The notes below the pieces were generated by a model that was not told the DNA's origin, made no database searches, and saw only the letters and a program-made list of their open reading frames with translations. DNA of 42,652 nucleotides. It comes from an uncultured Woeseiaceae bacterium (lineage in GTDB: Bacteria > Pseudomonadota > Gammaproteobacteria > Steroidobacterales > Woeseiaceae). Numbering within the stretch: position 1 is the stretch's first letter; every line of letters starts with the position of its first letter. This document shows, piece after piece, positions 14,861 to 22,596 of this stretch. A program made the position numbers and the translations under genes. The stretch is from positions 1 to 42,652 of the forward strand of contig CAMYMR010000009.1 in NCBI GenBank assembly GCA_947259285.1. The letters run 5' to 3'.

Positions 14861-16281
14861 CGGCCGAGCGCCCGCAGCATGCCCTTTGCCTTCGCCCGCG
14901 TTTCGTCCAGTTCGGCGCCGGGGTCCGAATCGGCGACGATTCCGGAACCCGCACGCAGCGTAATTGAGTTGCCTTTCTTAACCATGGTGCGAATCAGGAT
15001 GTTCAGATCCATGCTGCCATCCCGATTCAGATATCCGAAAGAACCCGTATACGCCCCACGCGGTCCGGCTTCAAGCTCGGCAATGATCTCCATACAACGT
15101 ACTTTCGGGCATCCCGTTATTGTCCCACCGGGAAATACGGCGGCAATCGCCTGCCCTGGCGTCACATCGTCCCGCAATCGTCCGGTGACATTCGACACGA
15201 TGTGATGCACGTGCGAGTAGCTTTCCAATACCATCATCTCGTCGACCTCGACGGAACCGGCATGACACACTCTACCCAGATCATTGCGCTCCAGATCGAT
15301 GAGCATGACATGTTCCGCCAGTTCTTTCGGATGAGAGAACAACTCGGTTGATAGTGACTCGTCATGCGCATCATCGTCGGAACGCGGCCGTGTACCGGCA
15401 ATTGGCCGAGTCTGTGCCACGCCGTCGCGTACCTGCAGCAGCCGCTCCGGCGAAGACGAAATAATCTCGACATCGCGCCAACGCGCAATACCGGCGAACG
15501 GCGCGGGGTTGGCATCGCATAATGCGGCGTAAATGTCCGAGCCGGTCACGAAAGGAACGAGCTCGGCCGTCCATCCCCGGGACAGGTTCGCCTGATAAAT
15601 ATCGCCAGCCGCGATATAGCGCTGAGCCTTGTCAACAGACTCGATAAAGTGATCGGGCTTTTCTTCCTGCACCGATTCCAGTATCTCCGCAGGCAAGCGT
15701 TTCGACTTGCGCCGCTTGCGAACGTCGTCACGTATCTGCGATTTGTCCGCGGATTCGAGCGATTCGCGGACCAGATGGCAGCTTGATTGTTCGTGGTCAA
15801 ATACCAATGCCGCCGCGCAGCGAACGGCAAAAGCAGCCGGCAAGACGACGTCTTTTTGGAGCCGCAGCGCCGGTTCAACCTGGCCGGCGAGTTCATAGCC
15901 CAGGTAGAGGAACCAGCCGCCCGTAAACGGCAGGTCGGCGCTCGGCGCGTCGACCCTTTCGGCGCGCCACCACTCGTCCAGTGAGTCCAGGAAGCTGCGA
16001 TCACTAAGCCCGCTTTGGCTCGCAACTTTGCCGCCTGCAGTCAGCTCGAGAGCGTGGCCCGGAAATGCAAACAAGATATCGAACCGACTCAGCGCCCCGC
16101 CCTGCGTCGTGCTCTGCAACAAGAAGGGATAACGTGCCGGATGTTCCCGGTGCAGTCTGAGAAGATCGCCGGGCGTGGCGATCTCGGGAAACGAATCAAT
16201 CAAGTGCGCGAAGTAACAGGCTTCCGTTGGTCCCGCCGAAACCGAAAGAATTCGACAATGCGGTTCGAACCTGCGCGTCAC
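14857..16281 (-). CDS. pabB: Aminodeoxychorismate synthase component I
   Basis: The enzyme aminates chorismate using ammonia from PabA. The chorismate-binding domain shows SSPERLLQ, TRPIAGTRPRS, LIDLERNDLGRV, VFPGGTITGCPK and GAYTGSFGYLN. Typical PabB enzymes have PIKGT, whose lysine attacks chorismate; here the codon at 15397-15399 is GCC (Ala), the state normal in anthranilate synthase TrpE. Coupling to pabC still argues for the folate role. The first 26 codons of the longest frame (GTG at 16281) lie inside fabF and are not PabB-like. A TTG at 16203, next to the fabF stop, is an alternative start, though neither has a clear ribosome binding site. Confidence 0.9.
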   Translation of the reverse strand: MTRRFEPHCRILSVSAGPTEACYFAHLIDSFPEIATPGDLLRLHREHPARYPFLLQSTTQGGALSRFDILFAFPGHALELTAGGKVASQSGLSDRSFLDSLDEWWRAERVDAPSADLPFTGGWFLYLGYELAGQVEPALRLQKDVVLPAAFAVRCAAALVFDHEQSSCHLVRESLESADKSQIRDDVRKRRKSKRLPAEILESVQEEKPDHFIESVDKAQRYIAAGDIYQANLSRGWTAELVPFVTGSDIYAALCDANPAPFAGIARWRDVEIISSSPERLLQVRDGVAQTRPIAGTRPRSDDDAHDESLSTELFSHPKELAEHVMLIDLERNDLGRVCHAGSVEVDEMMVLESYSHVHHIVSNVTGRLRDDVTPGQAIAAVFPGGTITGCPKVRCMEIIAELEAGPRGAYTGSFGYLNRDGSMDLNILIRTMVKKGNSITLRAGSGIVADSDPGAELDETRAKAKGMLRALGR

Positions 16282-17437
16282 GCGCTACGTTAGGGACATA
16301 GTCGAGATCGCACTCGGGATCCTGATTCTCGAGATTGGAGGTAGGGGGAATCACCTGATGCTTGATCGCCAGCGCGCAAAAAATTGCCTCCGCCACGCCC
16401 GCCGCACCCAGCAAGTGACCTGTCGTCGATTTGGTGGAACTAACGGTCAGCGTTTTCGCCGCTTCGCCAAATGCGCGCTTGATACCGACAGTTTCGCCGA
16501 TATCGCCCGCGGGGGTCGAAGTCCCGTGCGCGTTCAGATAGTCGACGTCCGAGGCGTCAATGCCCGCATCACGCAGCGCCGCGGTCATGCATTTGCGAGC
16601 GCCTTCGCCGTCGGCTGGTGGCAAGGTGATGTGGTACGCGTCACCACTCATGCCAAAGCCGATGAGCTCGGCATAAATGTTGGCGCCGCGTGCCCTGGCA
16701 TGCTCCAGTTCCTCGAGCACGACGCAGCCGGCGCCGTTACTCAGAACGAAACCATCGCGGCCCGTATCAAACGGGCGGCTCGCACGCGTCGGATCATCGT
16801 TGCGCGTGGACATCGCGCGCGCTGAGCAAAAACCGCCCATTGCCAGCGGCGTAGTCGCAAACTCCGAACCGCCGGCGAGCATGACCTCCGCATCGCCGTG
16901 CTCGATACTGCGGCCAGCCAGTCCAATGCAGTGCGTCGACGTCGCGCAGGCCGTCACGATAGAGATATTCGGCCCTGTAATGTGCTGCAGGATACTGACC
17001 TGCCCTGAGGTCATATTGATGATGCTGCCCGGTATGAAGAATGGCGAGACCTTGCGCGGCCCGCCTTCAATCATCTTGTTGTGATTATCTTCGATGTACT
17101 TGATCCCGCCGATACCGGATCCCATGGCGATGCCGATCGTGTGACCATTCTCGGCGCTTATCTCGAGACCGGAATCCTGGATTGCATTCATCGCCGCCGC
17201 AACGCCGTAGTGAATGAACGGGTCGTTCTTGCGCTGGTCTTTTTTCGACAGGTAATCGTCGACGTTGAAGTCTTTGACGAGCCCTGCGATCCGGGTCGGG
17301 AAAGCACTCGTGTCGAAATCATCGATCAGCGAAATGCCGGACTCGCCTTCACAGACCGCGCGCCAGGCGTCATCAAGGCAGCTGCCCACCGGCGAGATGA
17401 TTCCCATACCGGTGATGACAACACGTCGTTTCGTCAA
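16196..17437 (-). CDS. fabF: Beta-ketoacyl-ACP synthase II
   Basis: FabF condenses malonyl-ACP with acyl-ACP to lengthen fatty acids. The full Cys-His-His triad is present: C164 in VTACATSTH, H304 in NAHGTSTP and H341 in TGHLLGAAG. The N-terminus (MTKRRVVITGMGIISPVG) and the C-terminal SNSFGFGGTN are canonical and the 413-residue length is typical. It follows acpP, but a strong hairpin terminator sits between them, so some of its transcription may depend on read-through. Its 3' end overlaps the long pabB frame. Confidence 0.97.
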   Translation of the reverse strand: MTKRRVVITGMGIISPVGSCLDDAWRAVCEGESGISLIDDFDTSAFPTRIAGLVKDFNVDDYLSKKDQRKNDPFIHYGVAAAMNAIQDSGLEISAENGHTIGIAMGSGIGGIKYIEDNHNKMIEGGPRKVSPFFIPGSIINMTSGQVSILQHITGPNISIVTACATSTHCIGLAGRSIEHGDAEVMLAGGSEFATTPLAMGGFCSARAMSTRNDDPTRASRPFDTGRDGFVLSNGAGCVVLEELEHARARGANIYAELIGFGMSGDAYHITLPPADGEGARKCMTAALRDAGIDASDVDYLNAHGTSTPAGDIGETVGIKRAFGEAAKTLTVSSTKSTTGHLLGAAGVAEAIFCALAIKHQVIPPTSNLENQDPECDLDYVPNVARDAQVRTALSNSFGFGGTNGSLLLRALD

Positions 17438-17480
17438 GGATCTGTCCGTTGGTGAATGGCAGAGCTGCCGCTCGGAACTT

Positions 17481-17513
17481 AAAGAAAAAAGGCGCGGGTC
17501 CTGAACCCGCGCC
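17481..17513 (-). terminator. Rho-independent terminator between acpP and fabF
   Basis: GGCGCGGGT (17491-17499) and ACCCGCGCC (17505-17513) form a perfect 9-bp stem with a 5-base loop. Read on the minus strand, the transcribed strand of acpP, the hairpin is followed by TTTTTTCTTT (17490-17481). It starts 7 bases after the acpP stop. It should end much acpP mRNA and thereby keep ACP output above that of fabF and the genes beyond. Confidence 0.9.
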
Positions 17514-17520
17514 CGATAGC

Positions 17521-17763
17521 TTACGCTTCGCTCTGGCGAGCAGTCACGAAGTCGATTGCCTGTTGCACCGTTGTGATCTTTTCGGCCTCTTCATCCGGAA
17601 TTTCGGTTTCGAATTCCTCTTCGAGCGCCATGACCAATTCGACGGTATCGAGCGAGTCTGCGCCCAGATCATCGACGAAGGAAGCATCGTTAGTCACCTC
17701 TTCTTCTTTAACACCGAGTTGTTCGGCAACGATGCCCTTAACTTGTTCTTCAATACTGCTCAT
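17521..17763 (-). CDS. acpP: Acyl carrier protein
   Basis: This 80-residue acidic carrier protein has the [10 protein letters not shown] motif with S37, the site of 4'-phosphopantetheine attachment. The sequence around it ([11 protein letters not shown]) is nearly invariant in bacterial ACPs. A good AGGAG ribosome binding site lies upstream. A 266-base gap with its own promoter candidate separates it from fabG, and a terminator follows, so it can be expressed as a single-gene unit at high level within the fab cluster. Confidence 0.98.
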   Translation of the reverse strand: MSSIEEQVKGIVAEQLGVKEEEVTNDASFVDDLGADSLDTVELVMALEEEFETEIPDEEAEKITTVQQAIDFVTARQSEA

Positions 17764-17888
17764 AGTGGTTGCTTCTCCTGAGAAGACTCAATTTCGTCTG
17801 CGGTGGACCTCAACCGCGGTTTTTCGCCGCCTGGATTATTTCGTACGTTTCTTAAGACAGCGCTCAAACTGGCCCTATTCCACCGCCA

Positions 17889-17916
17889 ATTCTATCGTAA
17901 GCCCTTGATATTTCAA
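17889..17916 (-). promoter_or_regulatory. Candidate acpP promoter with overlapping palindrome
   Basis: On the minus strand TTGAAA (17916-17911) and TAGAAT (17894-17889), each matching the sigma70 consensus at five of six positions, are 16 bases apart and about 125 bases upstream of the acpP ATG. A palindrome, CCTTGA-N4-TCAAGG (17903-17918), covers the -35 box and could be an operator. The rest of the 17764-18029 gap shows no gene. Confidence 0.6.
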
Positions 17917-18029
17917 GGTGATCGCCAGCCGTGGGTGGCTATTGTATGTGAATCATCCATGGCAATCTATACGCCGGGGGCGATAATTTGGTGCAAATCG
18001 AGAGCGACGTAAGCGCGATCCCGGGCCGT

Positions 18030-18785
18030 CTAGTCCATCACCATCCCGCCGTTGACGTGAAGCGTCTCCCCAGTGATGTAGGCGCCCGCCTCCGAGGCAA
18101 GAAACAGCACCGCATTGGCAATATCCTCAGGTGCGCCAAGTTTGCCCAGAGGTACCTGTTCCAGCATCGCTGTGCGCTGTTCGTCACTGAGCACTTTGGT
18201 CATATCGGTATCAATGAATCCCGGTGCAACAACGTTGACGGTGATTCCGCGAGAACCGATTTCTCGTGCCAGCGACTTCGAGAAGCCAACCATGCCGGCC
18301 TTGGTCGCCGCATAGTTTGCCTGCCCTGCGTTTCCCATCACCGCGATCACTGACGCGATGTTGATGATGCGTCCACGCTTCGCTTTCATCATTCCGCGAA
18401 GGCAAGCTTTGCTCACACGGTACAGTCCAGTCAGATTTGTCGCGATGACATCGTCCCACTCTTCCTGTTTCATTCGCATCAGAAGGTTGTCTCGCGTAAT
18501 ACCTGCGTTGTTCACAAGGATCGATGGGCCACCCTCGTTCGCCTGCATATCCTTGATCGCTGCCTGCACAGAATCGTCGTCGGCGACGTTGAGCACTATG
18601 CCGCGCCCACCGGTGTCGAGCGATTGCGAAATGCCGTTTGCACCACTTTCGCTGGTTGCCGTGCCGATGACTCTGGCGCCCGCGGCTGCCAGGGCTGCCG
18701 CGATCGACGCACCGATTCCGCGTGAAGCGCCGGTGACAAGCGCGATCTCGCCTTTAAGACTGTCTGACGTAAAGAGATTGCTCAT
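18030..18785 (-). CDS. fabG: 3-oxoacyl-ACP reductase
   Basis: FabG reduces 3-oxoacyl-ACP with NADPH. It has the short-chain dehydrogenase features TGASRGIG (18-25), NNAG (92-95) and the catalytic S145, Y158 and K162 (INIASVIAVMG...YAATKAG), plus APGFIDTDMT and a typical C-terminus. GAGG lies eight bases before the ATG. It follows fabD after 26 bases. The N-terminus is a few residues longer than in E. coli. An unrelated SDR is unlikely given the operon. Confidence 0.96.
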   Translation of the reverse strand: MSNLFTSDSLKGEIALVTGASRGIGASIAAALAAAGARVIGTATSESGANGISQSLDTGGRGIVLNVADDDSVQAAIKDMQANEGGPSILVNNAGITRDNLLMRMKQEEWDDVIATNLTGLYRVSKACLRGMMKAKRGRIINIASVIAVMGNAGQANYAATKAGMVGFSKSLAREIGSRGITVNVVAPGFIDTDMTKVLSDEQRTAMLEQVPLGKLGAPEDIANAVLFLASEAGAYITGETLHVNGGMVMD

Positions 18786-18811
18786 AATTGATCCTCGGCT
18801 AGGCAGAATTC

Positions 18812-19750
18812 TTAACCCTGCAGTGCTTTTTGCAGGCTTTCGCTGTTATCGATGCACGCAACAGGAATACTCCTGGCGATGCGTCTGCTGAGGCCCGCCA
18901 GCACTTTGCCCGGACCACATTCAATGATCGAGGTTGTGCCTGTGTCGATCATCGCCTCAATCGTCCGGACCCAAAGCACCGGGCTGTATACCTGTGCCGA
19001 CAGCTTGCCGCGAATATCATCCGCATCGACATACGGCTGTGCCGTCGCGGCGCTCAACACGGTAATTTCTGGCGTCTTGAATTCGGTCGTCTCGAGAGTC
19101 CCTGCAAGGGACATTCCCGCCTCGCGCATCAGGGACGAATGTGACGGCACGCTGACGGGCAGCACGATGGCTCGCCGTGCACCGTGCTCTTTGGCGTATT
19201 CGACGGCTTGCGTCACCGCGGTAGCATGCCCTGCGATGACGACCTGCCCGGGAGAATTGAAGTTCACCGGCTCCGCGACGCCGATCGTCGATGCCTCATC
19301 ACACAGTGAGACGATGGTATCGTCGTCGAGGCCCAACACCGCGGCCATCGCCCCAATACCTACCGGTACGGCCGCCTGCATCAGCTCCGAGCGACGCTTG
19401 ACGACACGAATTGCGTCCTCGAACGTCATCGCACCGGCGCATACCAGCGCCGTGTACTCGCCCAGGCTGTGCCCCGCCATCTGGGATGGCGCCGGTCCCG
19501 CTGCTGCCTGCCAGACCCGATAGGCAGCGACGCCAGCGGCCAGCATTGCCGGTTGCGTGACGACAGTCTCGGCCAATCGATCGGCCGGGCCGTCTTGCAC
19601 GAGCTGCCAAAGGTCGTAACCGAGGGCCTCGCTGGCCTCTGCGTAGGTTTCCCGCACGACCGGATACTCCAAGGCCAGGTCGGACTGCATGCCCTGCGAT
19701 TGTGACCCTTGGCCGGGAAATACCATTGCAATAGTCAATGTCCTCTCCAT
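18812..19750 (-). CDS. fabD: Malonyl-CoA:ACP transacylase
   Basis: FabD loads malonate from CoA onto ACP. FPGQGSQSQGM opens the domain, the nucleophilic serine is in MAGHSLGEYTALV, and the catalytic His is in PVSVPSHSSLM; SPVLW and IIECGPGKVLAGL follow as usual. The frame is open to 19804, but that part is not FabD-like. The ATG at 19750 gives MERTLTIAMVFPGQG. The TTG at 19738 has a better ribosome binding site (GGAG six bases upstream) and would give the more typical MTIAMVFPGQG. It is the first gene of the fab run here; fabH, plsX and rpmF are not in front of it. Confidence 0.95.
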   Translation of the reverse strand: MERTLTIAMVFPGQGSQSQGMQSDLALEYPVVRETYAEASEALGYDLWQLVQDGPADRLAETVVTQPAMLAAGVAAYRVWQAAAGPAPSQMAGHSLGEYTALVCAGAMTFEDAIRVVKRRSELMQAAVPVGIGAMAAVLGLDDDTIVSLCDEASTIGVAEPVNFNSPGQVVIAGHATAVTQAVEYAKEHGARRAIVLPVSVPSHSSLMREAGMSLAGTLETTEFKTPEITVLSAATAQPYVDADDIRGKLSAQVYSPVLWVRTIEAMIDTGTTSIIECGPGKVLAGLSRRIARSIPVACIDNSESLQKALQG

Positions 19751-19803
19751 TTGCTCTTGGTTGTTGAGCGCGTCAATTGTTGTGATGCGCCGGAGGCCGC
19801 GCA

Positions 19804-20421
19804 TTATATAGGCCTGGCGGGCCGTACTCTAATCCTCAACATCAGCGCTGTCACAGCGCCCCCAAGCGCGCCAAACAGGTGGGAATCGACGACCACCGCG
19901 CCACCCGCCGTTGCTTCAGAACCCGGCAGAGGTCCGCTGAGCTGCTCCCACGCCAGTTTTCCGAGCAGCAGCGCTGCCAGCACGATGGCCTCAACGTCCG
20001 GCCGACGCAGCCTTTCGGTCAGGCCGGCGGCAAGCACGCCGTGCAGCAGACCAGACAAGCCGACGTACCACTGCAGTTCCGGATCAAGAAACCAGAGTCC
20101 GAGATCCATTGCGATAATGCTGAAGCCGCCAATAATTAGCCATCGTCGCGCATCGTAGGCGTCGCCGACAAGGTACCAGACAAGTCCCAGCCCGGCCGCG
20201 TTCAGTCCAAAATGGGGCCAGCCAAGATGCACGAAGTGACCTGTGACGCCGCGCCAAAACTCTCCTGCACCGATACCCAGGCGGTCGAACCGCAGGCCCT
20301 CGCGCGCGGTTTCCCCACCCAGCAGCAAAAAGACGGCTGCCAAAACGACAGCTACCGGTAGCCACCACCGTTCAAGAACCGGGCGATGCAAGGAACTTTG
20401 TCTGAGTTTGTCTAACCCCAT
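19804..20421 (-). CDS. rrtA: Rhombosortase (GlyGly-CTERM sorting protease)
   Basis: This 205-residue membrane protease of the rhomboid superfamily has about six hydrophobic segments. GHFVHLGWPHFGLNAAG gives the conserved H..H..N region, GLSGLLHGVL holds the catalytic serine, and the last helix has VDSHLFGALGGA with the catalytic His. Its small size and the HLGWPH pattern fit rhombosortase, which cleaves and re-attaches proteins with a GlyGly-CTERM tail after type II secretion. It is divergent from gspG. No GlyGly-CTERM substrate is encoded in this window. Its stop codon lies in the sequence CTATATAATG, which might serve as a -10 for fabD. Confidence 0.85.
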   Translation of the reverse strand: MGLDKLRQSSLHRPVLERWWLPVAVVLAAVFLLLGGETAREGLRFDRLGIGAGEFWRGVTGHFVHLGWPHFGLNAAGLGLVWYLVGDAYDARRWLIIGGFSIIAMDLGLWFLDPELQWYVGLSGLLHGVLAAGLTERLRRPDVEAIVLAALLLGKLAWEQLSGPLPGSEATAGGAVVVDSHLFGALGGAVTALMLRIRVRPARPI

Positions 20422-20505
20422 GTTTGATATACTGACGTTTACATTTATTCAGAGTCAATTGAGTGGCTTCGCCTGCCAGTGGGAAGCTACCTTGGAGCAA
20501 AGCCA

Positions 20506-20958
20506 GTGAGGCACACATTGCGGGTACCCGCTATCCGGAAAAGACAAGGCGGTTTTACGTTGATTGAGATCATGGTGGTTGTCATCATCATCGGCATCCT
20601 CGCAGCCATTGTCGCGCCGAACGTGATTGGTCGTGTCGACGACGCACAGATCACCAAGGCCAAGGCCGAAATCGCCAACATAGAGAACGCCCTGAAGTTC
20701 TATCGACTCGACAATTTCGCCTACCCGACGACTGAGCAAGGCATCGAAGCACTGGTGACCAAGCCGACCGACCCGAATATTCGTAACTGGAAGCCCGGCG
20801 GCTACCTCGACCGGGTGCCGAAAGATCCTTGGGGAAACCCGTATCAGTACCTCAACCCGGGCAACAACAGTGAAATCGACGTTTACACGCTGGGTCGCGA
20901 CGGCAGACCCGGAGGCGAAGGCCTGGATGCCGACATTGGTAATTGGGATCCCGAATAG
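20506..20958 (+). CDS. gspG: Type II secretion major pseudopilin GspG
   Basis: GspG is the main subunit of the pseudopilus that drives export through the outer membrane. The prepilin site RKRQGG|FTLIEIMVVVIIIGILAAIV is followed by NIENALKFYRLDNFAYPTTEQGIEALV and the calcium-loop region with DPWGNPYQYLNPG and LGRDGRPGGEG...DIGNW, all canonical. The GTG at 20506 is chosen because GGAG lies eight bases before it; the longer frame from 20479 adds nine residues without a good site. It is the first of eight gsp genes here. The secretin, ATPase and platform genes (gspD, E, F) and gspC are not adjacent. Confidence 0.96.
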   Translation: MRHTLRVPAIRKRQGGFTLIEIMVVVIIIGILAAIVAPNVIGRVDDAQITKAKAEIANIENALKFYRLDNFAYPTTEQGIEALVTKPTDPNIRNWKPGGYLDRVPKDPWGNPYQYLNPGNNSEIDVYTLGRDGRPGGEGLDADIGNWDPE

Positions 20959-20995
20959 ACGGGCCCAGCGTCGAGGGTCGGCGGGCCTTAAGTCA

Positions 20996-21550
20996 ATGAT
21001 TCGAAAGCAGCCCGGATTCACCCTGATCGAGATTCTTGTCGTCGTGATCATCGTCGCGACGATATCCAGTATTGCGCTGATGTCGATCAGCCTGGTGGGC
21101 GATGACCGTGAACTCAATAACGAGCGCAAGCGGCTTGCCGCCTTGATTGAAATGGTGCAGGACGAGGCGATGATGCAGGGACGAGAATTTGGCATCGAAT
21201 TGATGACCTCCACCTATCGATTTGTCGAGTTTGACCCATTCACCGCGCAATGGAGCGAAATTATTGGCGACGACCTGTTGCGCCAGCGCAAACTTCCCGA
21301 CGGTATGGAGTTCGAACTGTACGTCGAGGACAAACGCGTTGTTCTGACCAACGATCCGCAAGAGTTCGAGGATCCGGAAGAAACGACGATGTCGCTGACC
21401 AACGAAACGTACGCGCCGCACATATTCGTATTTTCAAGCGGTGAATCGACGGCGTACGAAATCCTCTTGAAACGCCCCACGAACGATCAGCAGCTCGCAA
21501 TGCGAGGCAATATCCTCGGCGAAATCGAACTGCTGGACGAGGAACAATAG
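20996..21550 (+). CDS. gspH: Type II secretion minor pseudopilin GspH
   Basis: The ATG at 20996 gives MIRKQPG|FTLIEILVVVIIVATISS, a correct prepilin leader with Glu5. The frame is open further upstream into gspG, but only this start places the leader at the end. The 184-residue body contains REFGIELMTSTYRFVEFD, the conserved GspH beta-sheet region. GspH is a minor pseudopilin linking the GspG shaft to the I-J-K tip. It follows gspG by 37 bases and precedes gspI by six. Confidence 0.92.
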   Translation: MIRKQPGFTLIEILVVVIIVATISSIALMSISLVGDDRELNNERKRLAALIEMVQDEAMMQGREFGIELMTSTYRFVEFDPFTAQWSEIIGDDLLRQRKLPDGMEFELYVEDKRVVLTNDPQEFEDPEETTMSLTNETYAPHIFVFSSGESTAYEILLKRPTNDQQLAMRGNILGEIELLDEEQ

Positions 21551-21556
21551 TCGGCC

Positions 21557-21988
21557 ATGCCGCGGTCCAGAGAAAATGGCTTTACCCTGGTCGAAGTGAT
21601 GGTTGCATTGACCATCGTCGCGTTGTCGCTAACCGCCATCGCCGCTAGCATGAATCAAATGATCGACGCGGCAAATACCATGCGCGAACGTACCTACGCG
21701 AGCTGGATTGCGCAAAACAAGATTGCGGAGCTGCGTCTTGCAAACGTTTTGCCGGAAGTGAGTTCGACCAGTGGCGAAGTCGACTACGCGGGCAGCGAAT
21801 GGTCGTGGCGTGCTGTCGTTTCCGAGACGGGCATCGAATCGTTCTACCGCGTTGATGTCTCGGTTTCGCTTGCAGGAAGCGAGTACGTCATACGTACTGT
21901 GACGGGCTTCATTGGCGAACCGGTTCCCGTCGGTCGAGCCAATCAACTCTTTAATCGCGGCATTCGTGCCAGCGGAGCGACAAGTTGA
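21557..21988 (+). CDS. gspI: Type II secretion minor pseudopilin GspI
   Basis: The leader MPRSRENG|FTLVEVMVALTIVALSL has Glu5, and the body starts with the GspI pattern AS.NQMIDA...RTYASWIAQNKIAELRL. At 143 residues it has the usual length. It forms part of the pseudopilus tip with GspJ and GspK. Its stop overlaps the gspJ start by four bases (TTGA), implying translational coupling. Confidence 0.94.
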   Translation: MPRSRENGFTLVEVMVALTIVALSLTAIAASMNQMIDAANTMRERTYASWIAQNKIAELRLANVLPEVSSTSGEVDYAGSEWSWRAVVSETGIESFYRVDVSVSLAGSEYVIRTVTGFIGEPVPVGRANQLFNRGIRASGATS

Positions 21989-22596
21989 GTAGCCGGCGCG
22001 GCAGCGGCTTCACGCTGATCGAGGTGATGGTCGCGCTTGCGGTATTCGGAGTAATGGCTTTGCTCGCCTATATGTCTCTCGGCCAGACGCTGGCGAACGC
22101 TGATATGCTGACCGCTCGGATGGATCGCCTGCAGTCCGTGCAGAGAACGATCAGTTATTTGAGCAGCGAATTGCTTCAGGCCACGCCGCGTTCGGTGCGC
22201 GTCGAACTGGGCGACGCACCGACACCGGCATTACAATCGAGTTTCGGCTCGGACTTTGCGCTGCAGCTGACGCATGGCGGTTGGCCTAACCCGGCTGGCG
22301 TGCCGCGCAGTACGCTGCAACGAACCGCGTATCGTATCGAGGATGGTGAGCTGCTTCGGTATCACTGGAACGTGCTGGACAGAACAGCCAATAACACGCC
22401 GCTGGCGACGGTCATGCTCGAGAACGTGGACAGCCTGACATTCCGATTCCTGCAGCTGAATGACGAGTGGACCGAGCAGTGGCCACCGCTCGATGCTCAA
22501 GCGACGTCGAACACGAATCTCCCACGTGCTGTGGAAATTGTTCTCGCGCTGCCGGACGAAGGCGAAATTACCAGGATGGTCGAGGTTTCGCCATGA
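21985..22596 (+). CDS. gspJ: Type II secretion minor pseudopilin GspJ
   Basis: It starts with TTG overlapping the gspI stop and has the leader MSSRRGSG|FTLIEVMVALAVFGVMALLAY. The body shows the GspJ features RMDRLQSVQRTISYLSSELLQATPR and, near the end, RAVEIVLALPDEGEI. The 203-residue length is typical. It overlaps gspK by four bases (ATGA). Confidence 0.94.
   Translation: MSSRRGSGFTLIEVMVALAVFGVMALLAYMSLGQTLANADMLTARMDRLQSVQRTISYLSSELLQATPRSVRVELGDAPTPALQSSFGSDFALQLTHGGWPNPAGVPRSTLQRTAYRIEDGELLRYHWNVLDRTANNTPLATVMLENVDSLTFRFLQLNDEWTEQWPPLDAQATSNTNLPRAVEIVLALPDEGEITRMVEVSP

Noticed and set aside
20422-20505. Divergent promoters between rrtA and gspG
   Set aside because: Individual TATACT- and TTGACT-like hexamers occur, but none pairs at a proper spacing with a sensible start site.
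20455-21213. Minus-strand open frame of 252 codons
   Set aside because: It is antisense to gspG and gspH, both of which have perfect prepilin leaders.
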